A stretch of DNA of 64,000 nt from Thermomonas carbonis (GCF_014396975.1 NZ_CP060719.1:2700001-2764000), one strand, 5' to 3'; numbered from the stretch's first letter, positions 40,746 through 50,079 are shown. The notes: generated by a model not told the origin, from the sequence alone. Numbers and translations: made by a program.

Positions 40746-42158
40746 ATGAGCGCACGACCGGGCTCCCGCCCCGACGCCAGTTTCCATACCCGCAACGACG
40801 CGATGATCGAGCACCTGCGGGTGCCGCCGCAGTCGGTCGAAGCCGAGCAGGCGGTGCTGGGCGGCTTGATGCTGGACCCGAACGCCTTCGACCGCGTGGC
40901 CGACCAACTGGTGGCGGACGATTTCTATCGTCGCGATCACCAACTGATCTATCGCGCGATCCGCGAGCTGGTGGAGAAGAACCAGCCCTGCGATGCGGTC
41001 ACGGTCGGCGACTGGTTCGACTCGCAGGGCAAGGCCGAGCAAGTGGCCGGTGGCGCTTACCTGGTCGAGCTGGCCGCCAGCACGCCCAGCGCCGCGAACA
41101 TCAAGGCGTATGCCGACATCGTCCGCGACAAGGCGATCCAGCGGAAGCTGATCGACGTCGGCACCGGCATCGTCAACGACGGCTTCCAGCCCGAAGGCCG
41201 TGATTCGGCCGAGCTGCTGGCCAAGGCGGAACAGGACGTGTTCGCCATCGCCGAGGGGCATTCGCGTGGCCGCCAGGATTTCACTCCGGTGCGCACTGCC
41301 TTGATCGAGGCCTTCGACGTGTTGCAGAAGCGCGCCGAGAACGGTGGCTCCGTCACCGGCCTGCCAACCGGTTACACCGAGTTCGACGAGATGACCGCGG
41401 GCCTGCAGCCCACCGACCTGTTGATCCTGGCCGCACGCCCTGCGATGGGCAAGACTACCTTCGCGCTGAACATCGCCGAGTACGGCGCGTTGAAGTCGAA
41501 AAAAGCGGTCGCGGTGTTCTCGATGGAAATGTCGGCCTCGCAGCTGGCGCTGCGCCTGATTTCCTCGCTTGGTCGGGTCAACGCCACCCGCCTGCGCACC
41601 GGCCAGTTGGAGGACGAGGACTGGAGCCGCGTGACCGGCGCGATCGCGCAGATGAACGGGGTCAAGATCTTCATCGACGACACGCCTGCGTTGTCGCCCG
41701 ACGTGCTGCGCGCGAAGTCGCGCCGGCTCAAGCGCGAGCACGACCTCGGGCTGATCGTCATCGACTACCTGCAGCTGATGGCGGTACCCGGCAACAGCGA
41801 GAACCGCGCCACCGAGATCTCCGAGATCAGCCGTTCGCTCAAGGGTCTGGCGAAGGAGCTCAACGTGCCGGTGATCGCGCTGTCGCAGCTCAACCGCTCG
41901 CTGGAAACGCGCACCGACAAGCGGCCGGTGATGGCCGACCTGCGCGAATCCGGCGCGATCGAGCAGGACGCGGACGTGATCGTCTTCATCTACCGCGACG
42001 AGTACTACAACAAGGAAAACTCGCCGGACAAGGGCCTGGCCGAGATCATCATCGGCAAGCAGCGAAACGGCCCGACCGGTTCGTTCAAGCTCAAGTTCTT
42101 CGGCGAATACACCCGCTTCGACAACCTGGCCCACGATATGGTGGGGAGCTTCGAGTGA
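40746..42158 (+). CDS. dnaB: replicative DNA helicase DnaB
   Basis: 470 residues. Hexameric 5'-3' helicase at the replication fork. N-terminal domain (PPQSVEAEQAVLGGLMLD) that binds primase, then RecA-type core with Walker A in AARPAMGKTTFALNIA and Walker B in LGLIVIDYLQLM; the L1/L2 area SQLNRSLETRTDKRPVMADLRESG is unmistakable (quoted in part). The ATG at 40746 has GGAG ten bases upstream; a reading open to 40563 would overlap the terminator and is rejected. No intein is present, which is worth stating since dnaB often has one. Confidence 0.96.
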   Translation: MSARPGSRPDASFHTRNDAMIEHLRVPPQSVEAEQAVLGGLMLDPNAFDRVADQLVADDFYRRDHQLIYRAIRELVEKNQPCDAVTVGDWFDSQGKAEQVAGGAYLVELAASTPSAANIKAYADIVRDKAIQRKLIDVGTGIVNDGFQPEGRDSAELLAKAEQDVFAIAEGHSRGRQDFTPVRTALIEAFDVLQKRAENGGSVTGLPTGYTEFDEMTAGLQPTDLLILAARPAMGKTTFALNIAEYGALKSKKAVAVFSMEMSASQLALRLISSLGRVNATRLRTGQLEDEDWSRVTGAIAQMNGVKIFIDDTPALSPDVLRAKSRRLKREHDLGLIVIDYLQLMAVPGNSENRATEISEISRSLKGLAKELNVPVIALSQLNRSLETRTDKRPVMADLRESGAIEQDADVIVFIYRDEYYNKENSPDKGLAEIIIGKQRNGPTGSFKLKFFGEYTRFDNLAHDMVGSFE

Positions 42159-42178
42159 TTCTGGTCGTGCGTTCCGGG

Positions 42179-42375
42179 GAGGAACCCTCGCGCCGGCTGG
42201 CGCGCTTCGCCGCCTAGGCTCCGCATCCGGCTCCGATGCGCGGCCGCGCGCCCGCTCCGCGGCCCGGCCCGCCACAGGGTGGCGGGCGTTCGCACGTTCG
42301 CGCAGCATGCTGCGCAAGCAGAACGTGCTCACCCATGGCGCGCTCGAAGCACGCCAGCCGGCGCAAGGGTTCCTC
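42179..42375. repeat. 197-base element with 31-base terminal inverted repeats between dnaB and alr
   Basis: Arms 42179-42209 and 42345-42375 pair at 29 of 31 positions; both mismatches are compatible with G-U pairing on one strand. Inside are further hairpins: CGCATC-n7-GATGCG (about 42222-42240), GCCCGCCAC-AGG-GTGGCGGGC (42267-42287), and GCACGTTC...GAACGTGC (42292-42328) enclosing the perfect palindrome GCGCAGCATGCTGCGC. No convincing ORF or target duplication is seen. It could be a MITE-like insertion or a structured RNA. It lies 20 bases past the dnaB stop. Confidence 0.75.
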
Positions 42376-42448
42376 AGGCAGGCTCGCTGACCCCAGAAGA
42401 TCAAGGGCCAAGTCCGATCCGACGTGTCGGATATGGTCGAATAGCCGC

Positions 42449-43588
42449 ATGAGCGAAATCGCCAGCCAGCGCCCCAGCCGGATCGTCGTCGACCTCGACG
42501 CGATCGGCCACAACCTGCAGGCCATCCGCGCCCGCGTGGGCGTGCCGGTCATGGGCATCGTCAAGGCGAATGCCTACGGCCATGGGCTGGTGCCGGTGGC
42601 ACGTCATCTGCAGGCGCAAGGCGTCGATCAACTAGGCGTGGCATTCGTCGAAGAGGGCATTGCGCTGCGCCGCGCCGGGATCACCACACCGATCCTGGTA
42701 CTGGGCGGCATCTTCGGGCCACAGGTCGCGCAGTTCCTGGAGCACGACCTCGAAATCACCGTGTCGTCGCTGGACAAGCTGCGCCAGGTCGAAGCCACCG
42801 CGGAGGCAATGGGCCGCAAGGCGAGCATCCACCTGAAGATCGATACCGGGATGGAGCGAGTCGGCGTGCACAGCTATTCGGCCGGGCCGTTCATTGAGGC
42901 CGCGGCGGCATCGTGCTGGTGCACGCTCAAGGGCATCTATTCGCATCTTGCCTGCGCGGACGATCCGGGGTCGCCAATGACCGGATTGCAATTGGAACGC
43001 TTCTTCGAGGGCTGCGCGCATTTCGAGCGGATCGGCGCGCCGATGCCGCTGCGCCACCTGGCCAATTCCGGCGGCGTGCTGCATTTTCCCGACACTTGGC
43101 TGGACATCGTCCGTCCCGGCATCGTCCTGTACGGCGTGCTGCCGGATCCTGCGTCACAGGCGACCATTGCGATGCGCCCGGCGTTGTCGCTGGTCTCGCG
43201 GGTGGTGTTCTTCAAGGTGGTCAATGCCGGTAATCCGGTCAGCTATGGCGCCACCTGGCAACCTGCGGTCGATACGCGCATCGTCACCGTGCCGGTCGGA
43301 TATGGCGATGGCTATCCGCGCGCGTTGTCGTCGCGCGGGCAGGTGCTGCTGCATGGACAAACGCATCCCCTGGTCGGCCGCGTGTGCATGGACCAGTTCA
43401 TGGTCGACATCGGACCACAGGGCTCGGCCTACAACGAGGACGAGGTCGTGCTGATCGGTCGTCAGGGCGATGCCGGCATCAGCACCGAGGCCCTCGCGAA
43501 ACGCGCTGGCACGATTCCCTACGAAATCCTGACCGGCCTCAACGAGCGCATCCCGCGCGAATACATCGGCGGCACCGACTCGCGTTGA
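42449..43588 (+). CDS. alr: alanine racemase
   Basis: 379 residues. PLP enzyme making D-alanine for peptidoglycan. PLP lysine motif VKANAYGHGLVPVARHL, catalytic Tyr region NPVSYGATWQ, and VGRVCMDQFMVDIG are all present, and YGDGYPRALSSRG fits the C-terminal barrel. Some positions in the middle (AASCWCTLKGIYSHLACAD) are slightly unusual but retain the SHLACAD signature. The ATG at 42449 fits the family; the frame is open upstream to 42236 through the structured element and is rejected. Follows dnaB, a common pairing. Confidence 0.95.
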   Translation: MSEIASQRPSRIVVDLDAIGHNLQAIRARVGVPVMGIVKANAYGHGLVPVARHLQAQGVDQLGVAFVEEGIALRRAGITTPILVLGGIFGPQVAQFLEHDLEITVSSLDKLRQVEATAEAMGRKASIHLKIDTGMERVGVHSYSAGPFIEAAAASCWCTLKGIYSHLACADDPGSPMTGLQLERFFEGCAHFERIGAPMPLRHLANSGGVLHFPDTWLDIVRPGIVLYGVLPDPASQATIAMRPALSLVSRVVFFKVVNAGNPVSYGATWQPAVDTRIVTVPVGYGDGYPRALSSRGQVLLHGQTHPLVGRVCMDQFMVDIGPQGSAYNEDEVVLIGRQGDAGISTEALAKRAGTIPYEILTGLNERIPREYIGGTDSR

Positions 43589-43639
43589 CCGTCCACCGCA
43601 GCGCGTGATTCACTCGGCCATGATCCCGGGGAGGACTTG

Positions 43640-45142
43640 ATGGCCACGTCGAAAGCACGCACGGACAAGCCGGGCGAAGGGCAGGGCAAGCGATTGAAGC
43701 GCGAGCCGATGTCGCGGGTGGATACCGCCTGGCTGCGGATGGAGCGGCCGACCAATCCGATGATGATCACCGGCGTGATGATGTTCGCCGAGCCGATGAC
43801 CCTCAAACAGCTGAAGCGGGTGATCGAGCAGCGTTTCCTGTCGTATGCGAGGTTCCGGCAGAAGCCGGTGGACGGTGCGACCGGCGCGCAATGGGTGGAG
43901 GATGCAGACTTCGACCTCGACTGGCATGTGCGTCTCTCCGGGCTTCCGGGCAAGAGCAATCCCGCCGCCGAGAAAAAAGCGCTGGAGCGCTTCGTCAGCC
44001 AGTTGGCGTCCAGCCCGCTGGATCCGACCAAGCCGCTCTGGCAGTTCCACCTGATCGAGCGCTACCAAGGCGGTTCCGCGATCGTCTCGCGCATCCACCA
44101 TTGTTATGCCGATGGCATCGCGCTGGTGCAGGTGCTGCTGTCGTTGACCGATACCAGCCGCGAGTCCTCGCAGGCCAGCCGGCTCGACAAGGCTTGGCTG
44201 AAGCACGATGCAGCGCCGGTGGCGCGCCGGGTCGGTGCGGTCGACAAATACATGAAGCTCGGCGGCAAGGTGCTGGAGCAGGGGATGGCGATGTATCGCG
44301 ATCCCACCCTCGCTGGCCTGATCGCGAAGGAAGGCGGCGAACTCGCCCGCGAACTGGTCACCGCACTGGCCTTGCCGGACGATCCGCCTTCGCTGCTGCG
44401 TGGTCGACTCGGGGTCAGCAAGCGTGTTGCCTGGGCCGAGCCGCTGGACCTGGAAGAAGTGAAGGCCGTGGGCCGCGCCTGCGATTGCACGGTCAACGAC
44501 GTCTTGATGGCCGCCGCGGCCGGTGCCTTGCGCGGCTACATGCTGGATCGCGGGGAAAATCTCGATGGCATGACCCTGCGCGCTACCGTGCCAGTGAACC
44601 TGCGGCCGCTTGAACACGCGAAGAAGCTCGGCAACCATTTCGGCCTGGTATTCCTGGACTTGCCGGTTGGCGAAGACAACCCGCTGCGCCGGTTGGAGCG
44701 GGTTGCCGAGTGCATGAATCAGTTGAAGAGTTCAAGGCAAGCCATTGTTGCATATGGGCTTTTGGCTGCGCTTGGTTTGGCGCCACCGCAGTTGCAGGAG
44801 GTCGCGCTGGAGATGTTCAGCCGCAAGGCCAGCGCGGTGGCAACCAATGTGCCGGGCCCGCAACAGCCGCTCTACCTGGCCGGCTGCCTGCTCCGCGACA
44901 TCATGTTCTGGGTGCCGCAGACCGGTTCGATCGGCCTCGGCCTGTCGATCCTCAGTTACCGCGGACAGGTGCATTTCGGACTGGTTACAGATGCCCGCCT
45001 GATCCCCGACCCGGATGCCGTGGTGCGTCGCTTCGGCGCGGAGTTCGAGAAGCTCCTGTACCTGTCGCTGATGGGCGGCTGGGAGCATCCATTGGATGCG
45101 GAGAGTGCAATGGCCTTGCTGGAAGAACCAACGCCGGCTTAA
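43640..45142 (+). CDS. wax ester synthase/diacylglycerol acyltransferase (WS/DGAT)
   Basis: 500 residues. It joins acyl-CoA to fatty alcohols or diacylglycerol to make storage lipid. The active-site HHxxxDG is intact: His153-His154 and Asp158-Gly159 in RIHHCYADGIALVQ; other family blocks are NDVLMAAAAGALRGYML and the tail region NVPGPQQPLYLAGC. The ATG at 43640 lies five bases after a GGGGAGG ribosome site; the TTG just before it is a less likely start. The enzyme is typical of actinobacteria and Acinetobacter/Marinobacter and present in some Xanthomonadaceae. Neighbours (alr, OmpA-like) give no hint about product. Confidence 0.9.
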   Translation: MATSKARTDKPGEGQGKRLKREPMSRVDTAWLRMERPTNPMMITGVMMFAEPMTLKQLKRVIEQRFLSYARFRQKPVDGATGAQWVEDADFDLDWHVRLSGLPGKSNPAAEKKALERFVSQLASSPLDPTKPLWQFHLIERYQGGSAIVSRIHHCYADGIALVQVLLSLTDTSRESSQASRLDKAWLKHDAAPVARRVGAVDKYMKLGGKVLEQGMAMYRDPTLAGLIAKEGGELARELVTALALPDDPPSLLRGRLGVSKRVAWAEPLDLEEVKAVGRACDCTVNDVLMAAAAGALRGYMLDRGENLDGMTLRATVPVNLRPLEHAKKLGNHFGLVFLDLPVGEDNPLRRLERVAECMNQLKSSRQAIVAYGLLAALGLAPPQLQEVALEMFSRKASAVATNVPGPQQPLYLAGCLLRDIMFWVPQTGSIGLGLSILSYRGQVHFGLVTDARLIPDPDAVVRRFGAEFEKLLYLSLMGGWEHPLDAESAMALLEEPTPA

Positions 45143-45245
45143 CGGTGCCGGCCGCGTTCACCTGCCGGCTACGTTTCGCGGCCTAGCCTGTCGCCGCATT
45201 CAGGATTTGCCTGGACGACAACGCACCCACCGGAGCTCGACACGC

Positions 45246-45923
45246 ATGAATACCCAGACTCTCAAAGTTGCTGCACTGGCCGCCACCCTGGCCGCCTTCA
45301 CGTCCGGTTGCGCGACTTACACCGGGCAGACCAACGATCCGAACGATCCCAACCGCACCCGCAACGGCGCGTTGATCGGTGCGGCCATCGGTGCCGCCGC
45401 GGGTCTGCTCAGCGGAGGCAATGCCGTTGAACGCCGCCAACGTGCAATGGTCGGCGTCGGCATTGGCGCGTTGGCGGGTGGCGGCATCGGTGCCTATCAG
45501 GATCGCCAGGAAGCCGAGCTGCGCCGCGCCACCGCAGGCACCGGCGTCGATGTCACCCGCGATGGCGACGTCATCAAGCTCAACCTGCCGGATGGCGTGA
45601 CCTTCGACTTCGCCAAGTACGACATCAAGCCGCAGTTCTATCCGGCTCTGAACACGATCGCCAATACGCTGCGCGAGTACAACCAGACCATCGTGGAAGT
45701 CAGCGGTCATACCGACAGCATCGGTTCAGATGCCGCCAACCAGACGCTTTCCGAGCGCCGTGCGAATGCGGTGTCGAATTATCTTACGGGCCAGGGCCTG
45801 CAGCGCGAGCGCTTCGAAGTGGTGGGCATGGGCAAGCGCTATCCGATCGCCAGCAACGAGACCGAGCAGGGCCGCGCCTTGAATCGCCGCGTGGAGATCC
45901 GCCTGCTGCCGCTGCAGGGCTGA
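45246..45923 (+). CDS. OmpA-family lipoprotein
   Basis: 225 residues. Lipoprotein signal ending in the lipobox TSGC (Cys near residue 22), then two glycine-rich hydrophobic stretches (GALIGAAIGAAAGLLSGG and VGVGIGALAGGGIGAY), like YiaD-type proteins, and an OmpA C-terminal peptidoglycan-binding domain (about 105-225) with FDFAKYDIKPQFYPAL, VSGHTDSIGSDAANQTLSE and ALNRRVEIRLLP. It should sit in the outer membrane and hold peptidoglycan. The ATG at 45246 is set by the signal peptide. The gene stands alone, 103 bases after the WS/DGAT gene and just before ssrA. Confidence 0.92.
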   Translation: MNTQTLKVAALAATLAAFTSGCATYTGQTNDPNDPNRTRNGALIGAAIGAAAGLLSGGNAVERRQRAMVGVGIGALAGGGIGAYQDRQEAELRRATAGTGVDVTRDGDVIKLNLPDGVTFDFAKYDIKPQFYPALNTIANTLREYNQTIVEVSGHTDSIGSDAANQTLSERRANAVSNYLTGQGLQRERFEVVGMGKRYPIASNETEQGRALNRRVEIRLLPLQG

Positions 45924-45935
45924 TCTCCCTGCTGG

Positions 45936-45976
45936 AAAAAAAAGGGGCGCGAACTTGTATCAACGGTTCGCGTCCC
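45936..45976 (-). terminator. reverse-strand intrinsic terminator inside the ssrA promoter
   Basis: Read on the minus strand, GGGACGCGAAC, an 11-base loop and GTTCGCGCCCC form an 11-pair stem with one wobble, followed directly by eight Ts. It is a textbook rho-independent terminator, but for leftward transcription, although no leftward gene lies just to the right. Its loop and one arm make up the ssrA -35 and spacer. It may block antisense reads into the OmpA gene. Confidence 0.65.
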
Positions 45977-45982
45977 TATACT
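45955..45982 (+). promoter_or_regulatory. ssrA promoter
   Basis: TTGTAT and TATACT separated by 16 bases, about 28 bases before the mature 5' end of tmRNA, fit a sigma-70 promoter for a short precursor. The spacer is the arm of a reverse-strand terminator hairpin. Confidence 0.55.
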
Positions 45983-46009
45983 GACCTAGTCGGCGACATC
46001 GACGTTACC

Positions 46010-46364
46010 CGGGGTGCACTGGCTTCGACGGGGGCAGCGAAATCGCACGGCGCATGCCGAGGGGGTAGCTTTCCTCGTTAATCCAGCTGCAAAAACCCAG
46101 ACGCCAACGACGACGTCTACGCTCTCGCCGCTTAAGGCGTAAGCCCCGAACCCACTTGTGCCCGTGCTCGTGGATGTAGGGTCATTATCACGGAACCGGC
46201 CCTGGCGGCGACCCGCCAACCAGTGGCTTAACTCTAGCGGGTGTGTCCTGCGGCGTGCTTCGCACACCGTGTTGTCGCAGGGCGAGACCAAACGGTGAGC
46301 TAAGCATGTAGTGCCGGGCATGGAGTTCCTTCGGACGGCGGTTCGATTCCGCCCACCTCCACCA
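46010..46364 (+). ncRNA. ssrA: transfer-messenger RNA (tmRNA)
   Basis: About 355 bases, one-piece tmRNA. The 5' end reads GGGGTGCACTGGCTTCGACG and the 3' end TTCGATTCCGCCCACCTCC plus ACCA, with CCA encoded. The tag frame starts with GCC at 46103 and reads A-N-D-D-V-Y-A-L-A-A then TAA (46103-46135), close to the E. coli tag ANDENYALAA. The acceptor stem pairs GGGTG with CACCT; the first pair would be C-C if the end is at 46010, so the exact 5' base is uncertain. It rescues stalled ribosomes with SmpB, encoded 2.4 kb downstream on the other strand. Confidence 0.95.
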
Positions 46365-46446
46365 TCTTCACCACATCGGGCCGCGCAAGCGGCCCGATGT
46401 GTGTCTGGGTGACCGTGCGCCGCTGGCGACCCGTTATGCTGGGGCG

Positions 46447-48662
46447 ATGGCAACGCCGCATCCTCCCCCACCCGCAGATGCGCCACGTTCGCTGCGCCGC
46501 ATGCGCTACGGCTACCCGTTCGCGATCCTGGTGCTGGTCGTCTCGGTGTTGTTCGTGCTGGTGGCCTGGGACCATGCGCGCCAGCGCGAGCTGCGCTTGG
46601 CTTCCCAGCAGTTCCGCAGCATCGCCGGGCAGCAGGCGTCGTTGGTGCAAATGCACCTCAACAGTATCGAGGTCACCTTGCGCGGCGGTGCGTCGCTGTT
46701 CGCGGCGGTCGATCAACCCACGCCCGAGCAATGGCGCGGCTATGTGGATGGCTTGCGGGTGCCTTCGCGCTTCCCGTATGTACTTGGACTGGGCTACGCC
46801 GTCTACGTGGACGCTCGTGGATTGACCCGCCTGCAGGAGGCTTGGCGGGAACAAGGACGCGGGCTGCTCGAAGTTCGTCCGCGCGGCCATCGCGAACACT
46901 ACGGCCCCATCCTGTACATGGAGCCCCAATCTACGCAGAACCAGACTGCGCAAGGCTTCGACATGTATTCGGAGCCGACCCGCCGCGCCGCGATGCATGC
47001 GGCCATGCATACCGGCCGATCGCAATTGAGCGGTCGCCTGGTGCTGATGCGCGATGTGGCGCATCCGGAGCATTCGCTGGTGCTATACATGCCGGTCTAT
47101 GGCGGTGTGGAGGCGGCCGATTCCCCGCGGCTGCGGCGAGCGTCGATGCGCGGCTGGGTGTACGCGCCGTTCCGCATCGGCGCGATGTTGCGGGCCGCGT
47201 TGCCGCCGGCACAGACGCGGACGATGCTGCGTGTAGTCGATACCACCGACGGTGGCCACGTGGTGATGCACCAGGATGCGGGCATCGATGCCACTCGGCA
47301 TGCCTTCACCCATAGCCTGACCATGCTGTTCTACGGACGCCGATGGCGTTTCGATTTTTTCTCCGGGCCGATCGCGAGCGCCGCGCCGCAACTGGCGGCT
47401 CTCGACAAGCTGCTGTTCGCCGGACTCGCTGCATCATTGCTGCTGTTCGCGATGACCTGGATGTTGGCCTCGACGGAGGCGCGGGCACGGCGCATCGCCG
47501 CTGACATGACCCAGAGCTACCGCCGCAGCGAACAGCGTTTCCGCAATGCCATGCAGTATTCGGCGATCGGCAAGGCATTGCTGGACTCCAACGGCGCGAT
47601 CGTCGAGAACAATCCCGCGTTCGCGCGCATCTTCGGACGCAGCGATGGCATGTTGCAGGGACATTCGCTCAACGAATTCCTCGACGAGGGCGACACCCAG
47701 CCGCTGGTGACCTCGCAGATGGAAGCCTTCGACGAGTCGGGCGGGGTGATTCGCCTGACCCGCACCCTGCGTCGCGATGATGGGGAGGTGCGCCATGTGC
47801 ACCTGACCTTCGCGCCGGTACCGACCGAGCCGGGCGTCGATGTCTCCCGCTTGGTGCAGGTCGAGGACGTGAGCGAGCGCGTGCGTGCCGAAGCGGCGGT
47901 GCTGGCACTCAATCGCACCCTGGAAGCGCGCGTCGCTGCGCGCACGCGCGAGCTCAGCGAAGCCAACCGCGAACTCGAATCCTTCGCCTACAGCGTGTCC
48001 CACGACCTGCGTGCGCCATTGCGCGGCATCGAAGGATTCAGCCGCTTGCTCAGCGAGCGCCATGCGCAGGCACTGGATGCCACGGGGCTCGACTACTTGG
48101 AACGCGTTCGCAGGGGCACCGCGCGGATGGGGGAATTGATCGATGCGCTGCTGAAGCTTGCGCGGATCGGTCGCGCCGAACCGGACGTGGCCGATGTCGA
48201 CCTGAGTGCGCTCGCCGAGGATGTGGCGGCCGGGCTTGCCGATGCCGACCCGGGCCGCGCCATCGACCTGCGCATCGCGCCGGGCATGCATGCGCAAGGC
48301 GATCGCACCCTGCTGCAGAACCTGCTGGAAAATCTTCTGGGCAATGCCTGGAAATTCACCCGCGGCCGAGACAACGCACGCATCGAATTCCTTCGAGAGA
48401 CGGATGTCGATGGCCGCGACTGGTTCGCGGTACGCGACAACGGGGCTGGCTTCGATCCCGACTACGCCAACAAGTTGTTCAAGCCATTCCAGCGTCTGCA
48501 CAGCCAGGATGAATTCCCGGGCACGGCATCGGCCTGGCGTCGGTGAAGCGCATCGTCGAACGCCATGGCGGCGAGATCCAGGCCGAAGGCCGCCCGGGGC
48601 ACGGCGCGAGCTTCCGCTTCAAGCTGGGCGAGGCGCTCATATCAGCAACCGATCCGGACTGA
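46447..48662 (+). pseudogene. CHASE-domain sensor histidine kinase, frameshifted in the ATPase domain
   Basis: The open frame from ATG 46447 gives 699 residues: TM1 about 22-42, CHASE sensor domain (LGYAVYVDARGLTRLQEAW), TM2 about 320-342, PAS domain, phospho-acceptor His519 in SVSHDLRAPLRGIEG, N box LLENLLGNAWKFT and G1 box DNGAGFD. After FKPFQRLHSQDEFPGT the frame changes to ASAWRR and stops at 48546. Adding one G at 48525-48526 restores GIGLASVKRIVERHGGEI and a normal end at 48662. So one base is missing in the G2 box, by mutation or sequencing error. Without it ATP binding would be damaged. No response regulator gene is nearby. Confidence 0.85.
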
Positions 48663-48716
48663 TCGAACCGACTAGTACTCGATCACGCTGCTTGTGAGCC
48701 CCAACTTGGGGGCGGA

Positions 48717-48735
48717 TTCGCGCCAAAGGCGCGAA
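48717..48735. terminator. short hairpin between the kinase and smpB genes
   Basis: TTCGCGCC-AAA-GGCGCGAA is an eight-pair stem in the 149-base gap where the plus-strand kinase and minus-strand smpB converge; CCCCA-n-TGGGG lies just before it. No T-run on either side. It may serve both directions. Confidence 0.4.
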
Positions 48736-48811
48736 CGGGGGATGGAAGCACGCAGTGGGGCCCATGAGTCGCTTGCGCATCATGGGGATGCTTCCGGCGA
48801 TGGCGGAAACA

Positions 48812-49306
48812 TCACGCATCCTTGTTGTGCTGGCGCATCACCCGCTGCTTCTCGCGATTCCAGTCGCGCTCCTTGCTCACCTCGCGCTTGTCGTGGCTCT
48901 GCTTGCCGCGCGCCAGCGCCAGTTCCATCTTCACCTTGTTGCCCTTCCAGTACAGCGCGGTCGGGATCAAGGTGTAGCCGTCGCGTTGCACGCGACCGAT
49001 CAGTTCGTCGATCTCGTGGCGATGCAACAGCAACTTGCGGCTGCGCCTGTCGTTGGCGACCACGTGCGTCGATGCCTGGATCAGTGGGGTGATCTGCGCA
49101 CCGACCAGGAACAACTCGCCATGCAGCACCACCGCGTAGCCGTCGGTGAGGTTGGCGCGACCAGCACGGATCGACTTGAGTTCCCAGCCCTGCAGCGACA
49201 GGCCGGCCTCGAACTTCTGCTCGAAGTGGTATTCGTGGCGCGCGCGCTTGTTCAGCGCGATGGTGCCGCCGCCGTTTGGCTTATCCTTGTCCGTCTTCTT
49301 GCTCAT
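48812..49306 (-). CDS. smpB: SsrA-binding protein SmpB
   Basis: 164 residues, normal size. It brings tmRNA to stalled ribosomes. [29 protein letters not shown] (seen in part as [15 protein letters not shown]) is the OB-fold core, and the basic tail [18 protein letters not shown] enters the mRNA channel. The start at 49306 gives [13 protein letters not shown]; a longer reading to 49429 would overlap the divergent ratA gene. It is transcribed toward ssrA and its tail lies 149 bases from the kinase gene. Confidence 0.96.
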   Translation of the reverse strand: MSKKTDKDKPNGGGTIALNKRARHEYHFEQKFEAGLSLQGWELKSIRAGRANLTDGYAVVLHGELFLVGAQITPLIQASTHVVANDRRSRKLLLHRHEIDELIGRVQRDGYTLIPTALYWKGNKVKMELALARGKQSHDKREVSKERDWNREKQRVMRQHNKDA

Positions 49307-49364
49307 TCCGTCATTCTCGCCGATCCGGCTGCATTTCGGCGTGTCTGGCCCCGTTGGAGTCGCG

Positions 49365-49796
49365 ATGCCGGTCATCCTGCGCAGTGCCCTGGTCGAACAT
49401 TCCGCCGCGCGCATGTTCGCGCTGGTCAACGACGTGGCGGCTTACCCTAAGCGTTTCGACTGGTGCCGCGAGGCGCAGGTGCTGGAGCAGGGCGAGGATC
49501 GACTGGTCGCGCGTCTGGATCTGGGCGTCGGTGGATTTCATACGTGGTTCACCACCGAAAACACGTTATCGCCACCGCACCACATCGACATGCTCTTGCG
49601 CGACGGCCCATTCCGCCGCCTTGATGGCCGCTGGCAGTTCCATTCCCTCGACGAATCCGCCTGCAAGGTCAGCCTGCGCCTGGAATTCGAGCCGCAAAAC
49701 CGCCTGCTTGCGCCGGCGCTGTCGCTCGGCATGCAGAGCCTGGCTGATCGCATGGTCGACGACTTCGTGCGCGAGGCCGACAAGGGCGGCACCTGA
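49365..49796 (+). CDS. ratA: RatA-like START-domain protein (Coq10 family)
   Basis: 143 residues. The protein has the Coq10/START fold: [47 protein letters not shown] and a C-terminal helix. Family members bind quinone or have been reported in E. coli to inhibit ribosome subunit joining (RatA). GGAG lies six bases before the ATG. It diverges from smpB with 58 bases between starts and overlaps the rnfH start (TGATG), as the pair does in many gammaproteobacteria. Real role may be in ubiquinone handling. Confidence 0.9.
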   Translation: MPVILRSALVEHSAARMFALVNDVAAYPKRFDWCREAQVLEQGEDRLVARLDLGVGGFHTWFTTENTLSPPHHIDMLLRDGPFRRLDGRWQFHSLDESACKVSLRLEFEPQNRLLAPALSLGMQSLADRMVDDFVREADKGGT

Positions 49797-50068
49797 TGCG
49801 AGTCGAAGTGCTGCGCGCGTGGCCGCATCGGCACGAATCGCGGATGGTCGAGATCGGCGAAGATGCGACCGTCGCCACTGCATTGCAGGCGTGTGGTTGG
49901 TCCTTGGATAGCGAGTTCACCGCACTTGCGGTGTTCGGCGTGGGCGCAGCCATGGACAGCGTGCTGCACGATGGCGATCGCGTGGAATTGCTGCGTGCCC
50001 TGCAGATGGATCCCAAGCAGGCGCGACGCTTGCGGGCGGAACGGCGGCCTTTGAAAACCAGCCGCTGA
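49796..50068 (+). CDS. rnfH: RnfH family protein
   Basis: 90 residues, a ubiquitin-like beta-grasp protein. RVEVLRAWPHRHESRMVEI, TVATALQACGW and LHDGDRVELLRALQMDPKQARR are typical of the RnfH (UPF0125) family. Function is not established. Start codon overlaps the ratA stop by one base, so the pair is translationally coupled. It converges with bamE, 11 bases apart. Confidence 0.9.
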   Translation: MRVEVLRAWPHRHESRMVEIGEDATVATALQACGWSLDSEFTALAVFGVGAAMDSVLHDGDRVELLRALQMDPKQARRLRAERRPLKTSR

Positions 50069-50079
50069 AAGGAAAGGCC

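Noticed and set aside
40055..42158. Replication origin at the DnaA-box-like motifs
   Set aside because: Only three weak boxes, no AT-rich unwinding region and no dnaA or gidA genes nearby.
40746..42158. Intein in DnaB
   Set aside because: The protein has normal length and continuous motifs.
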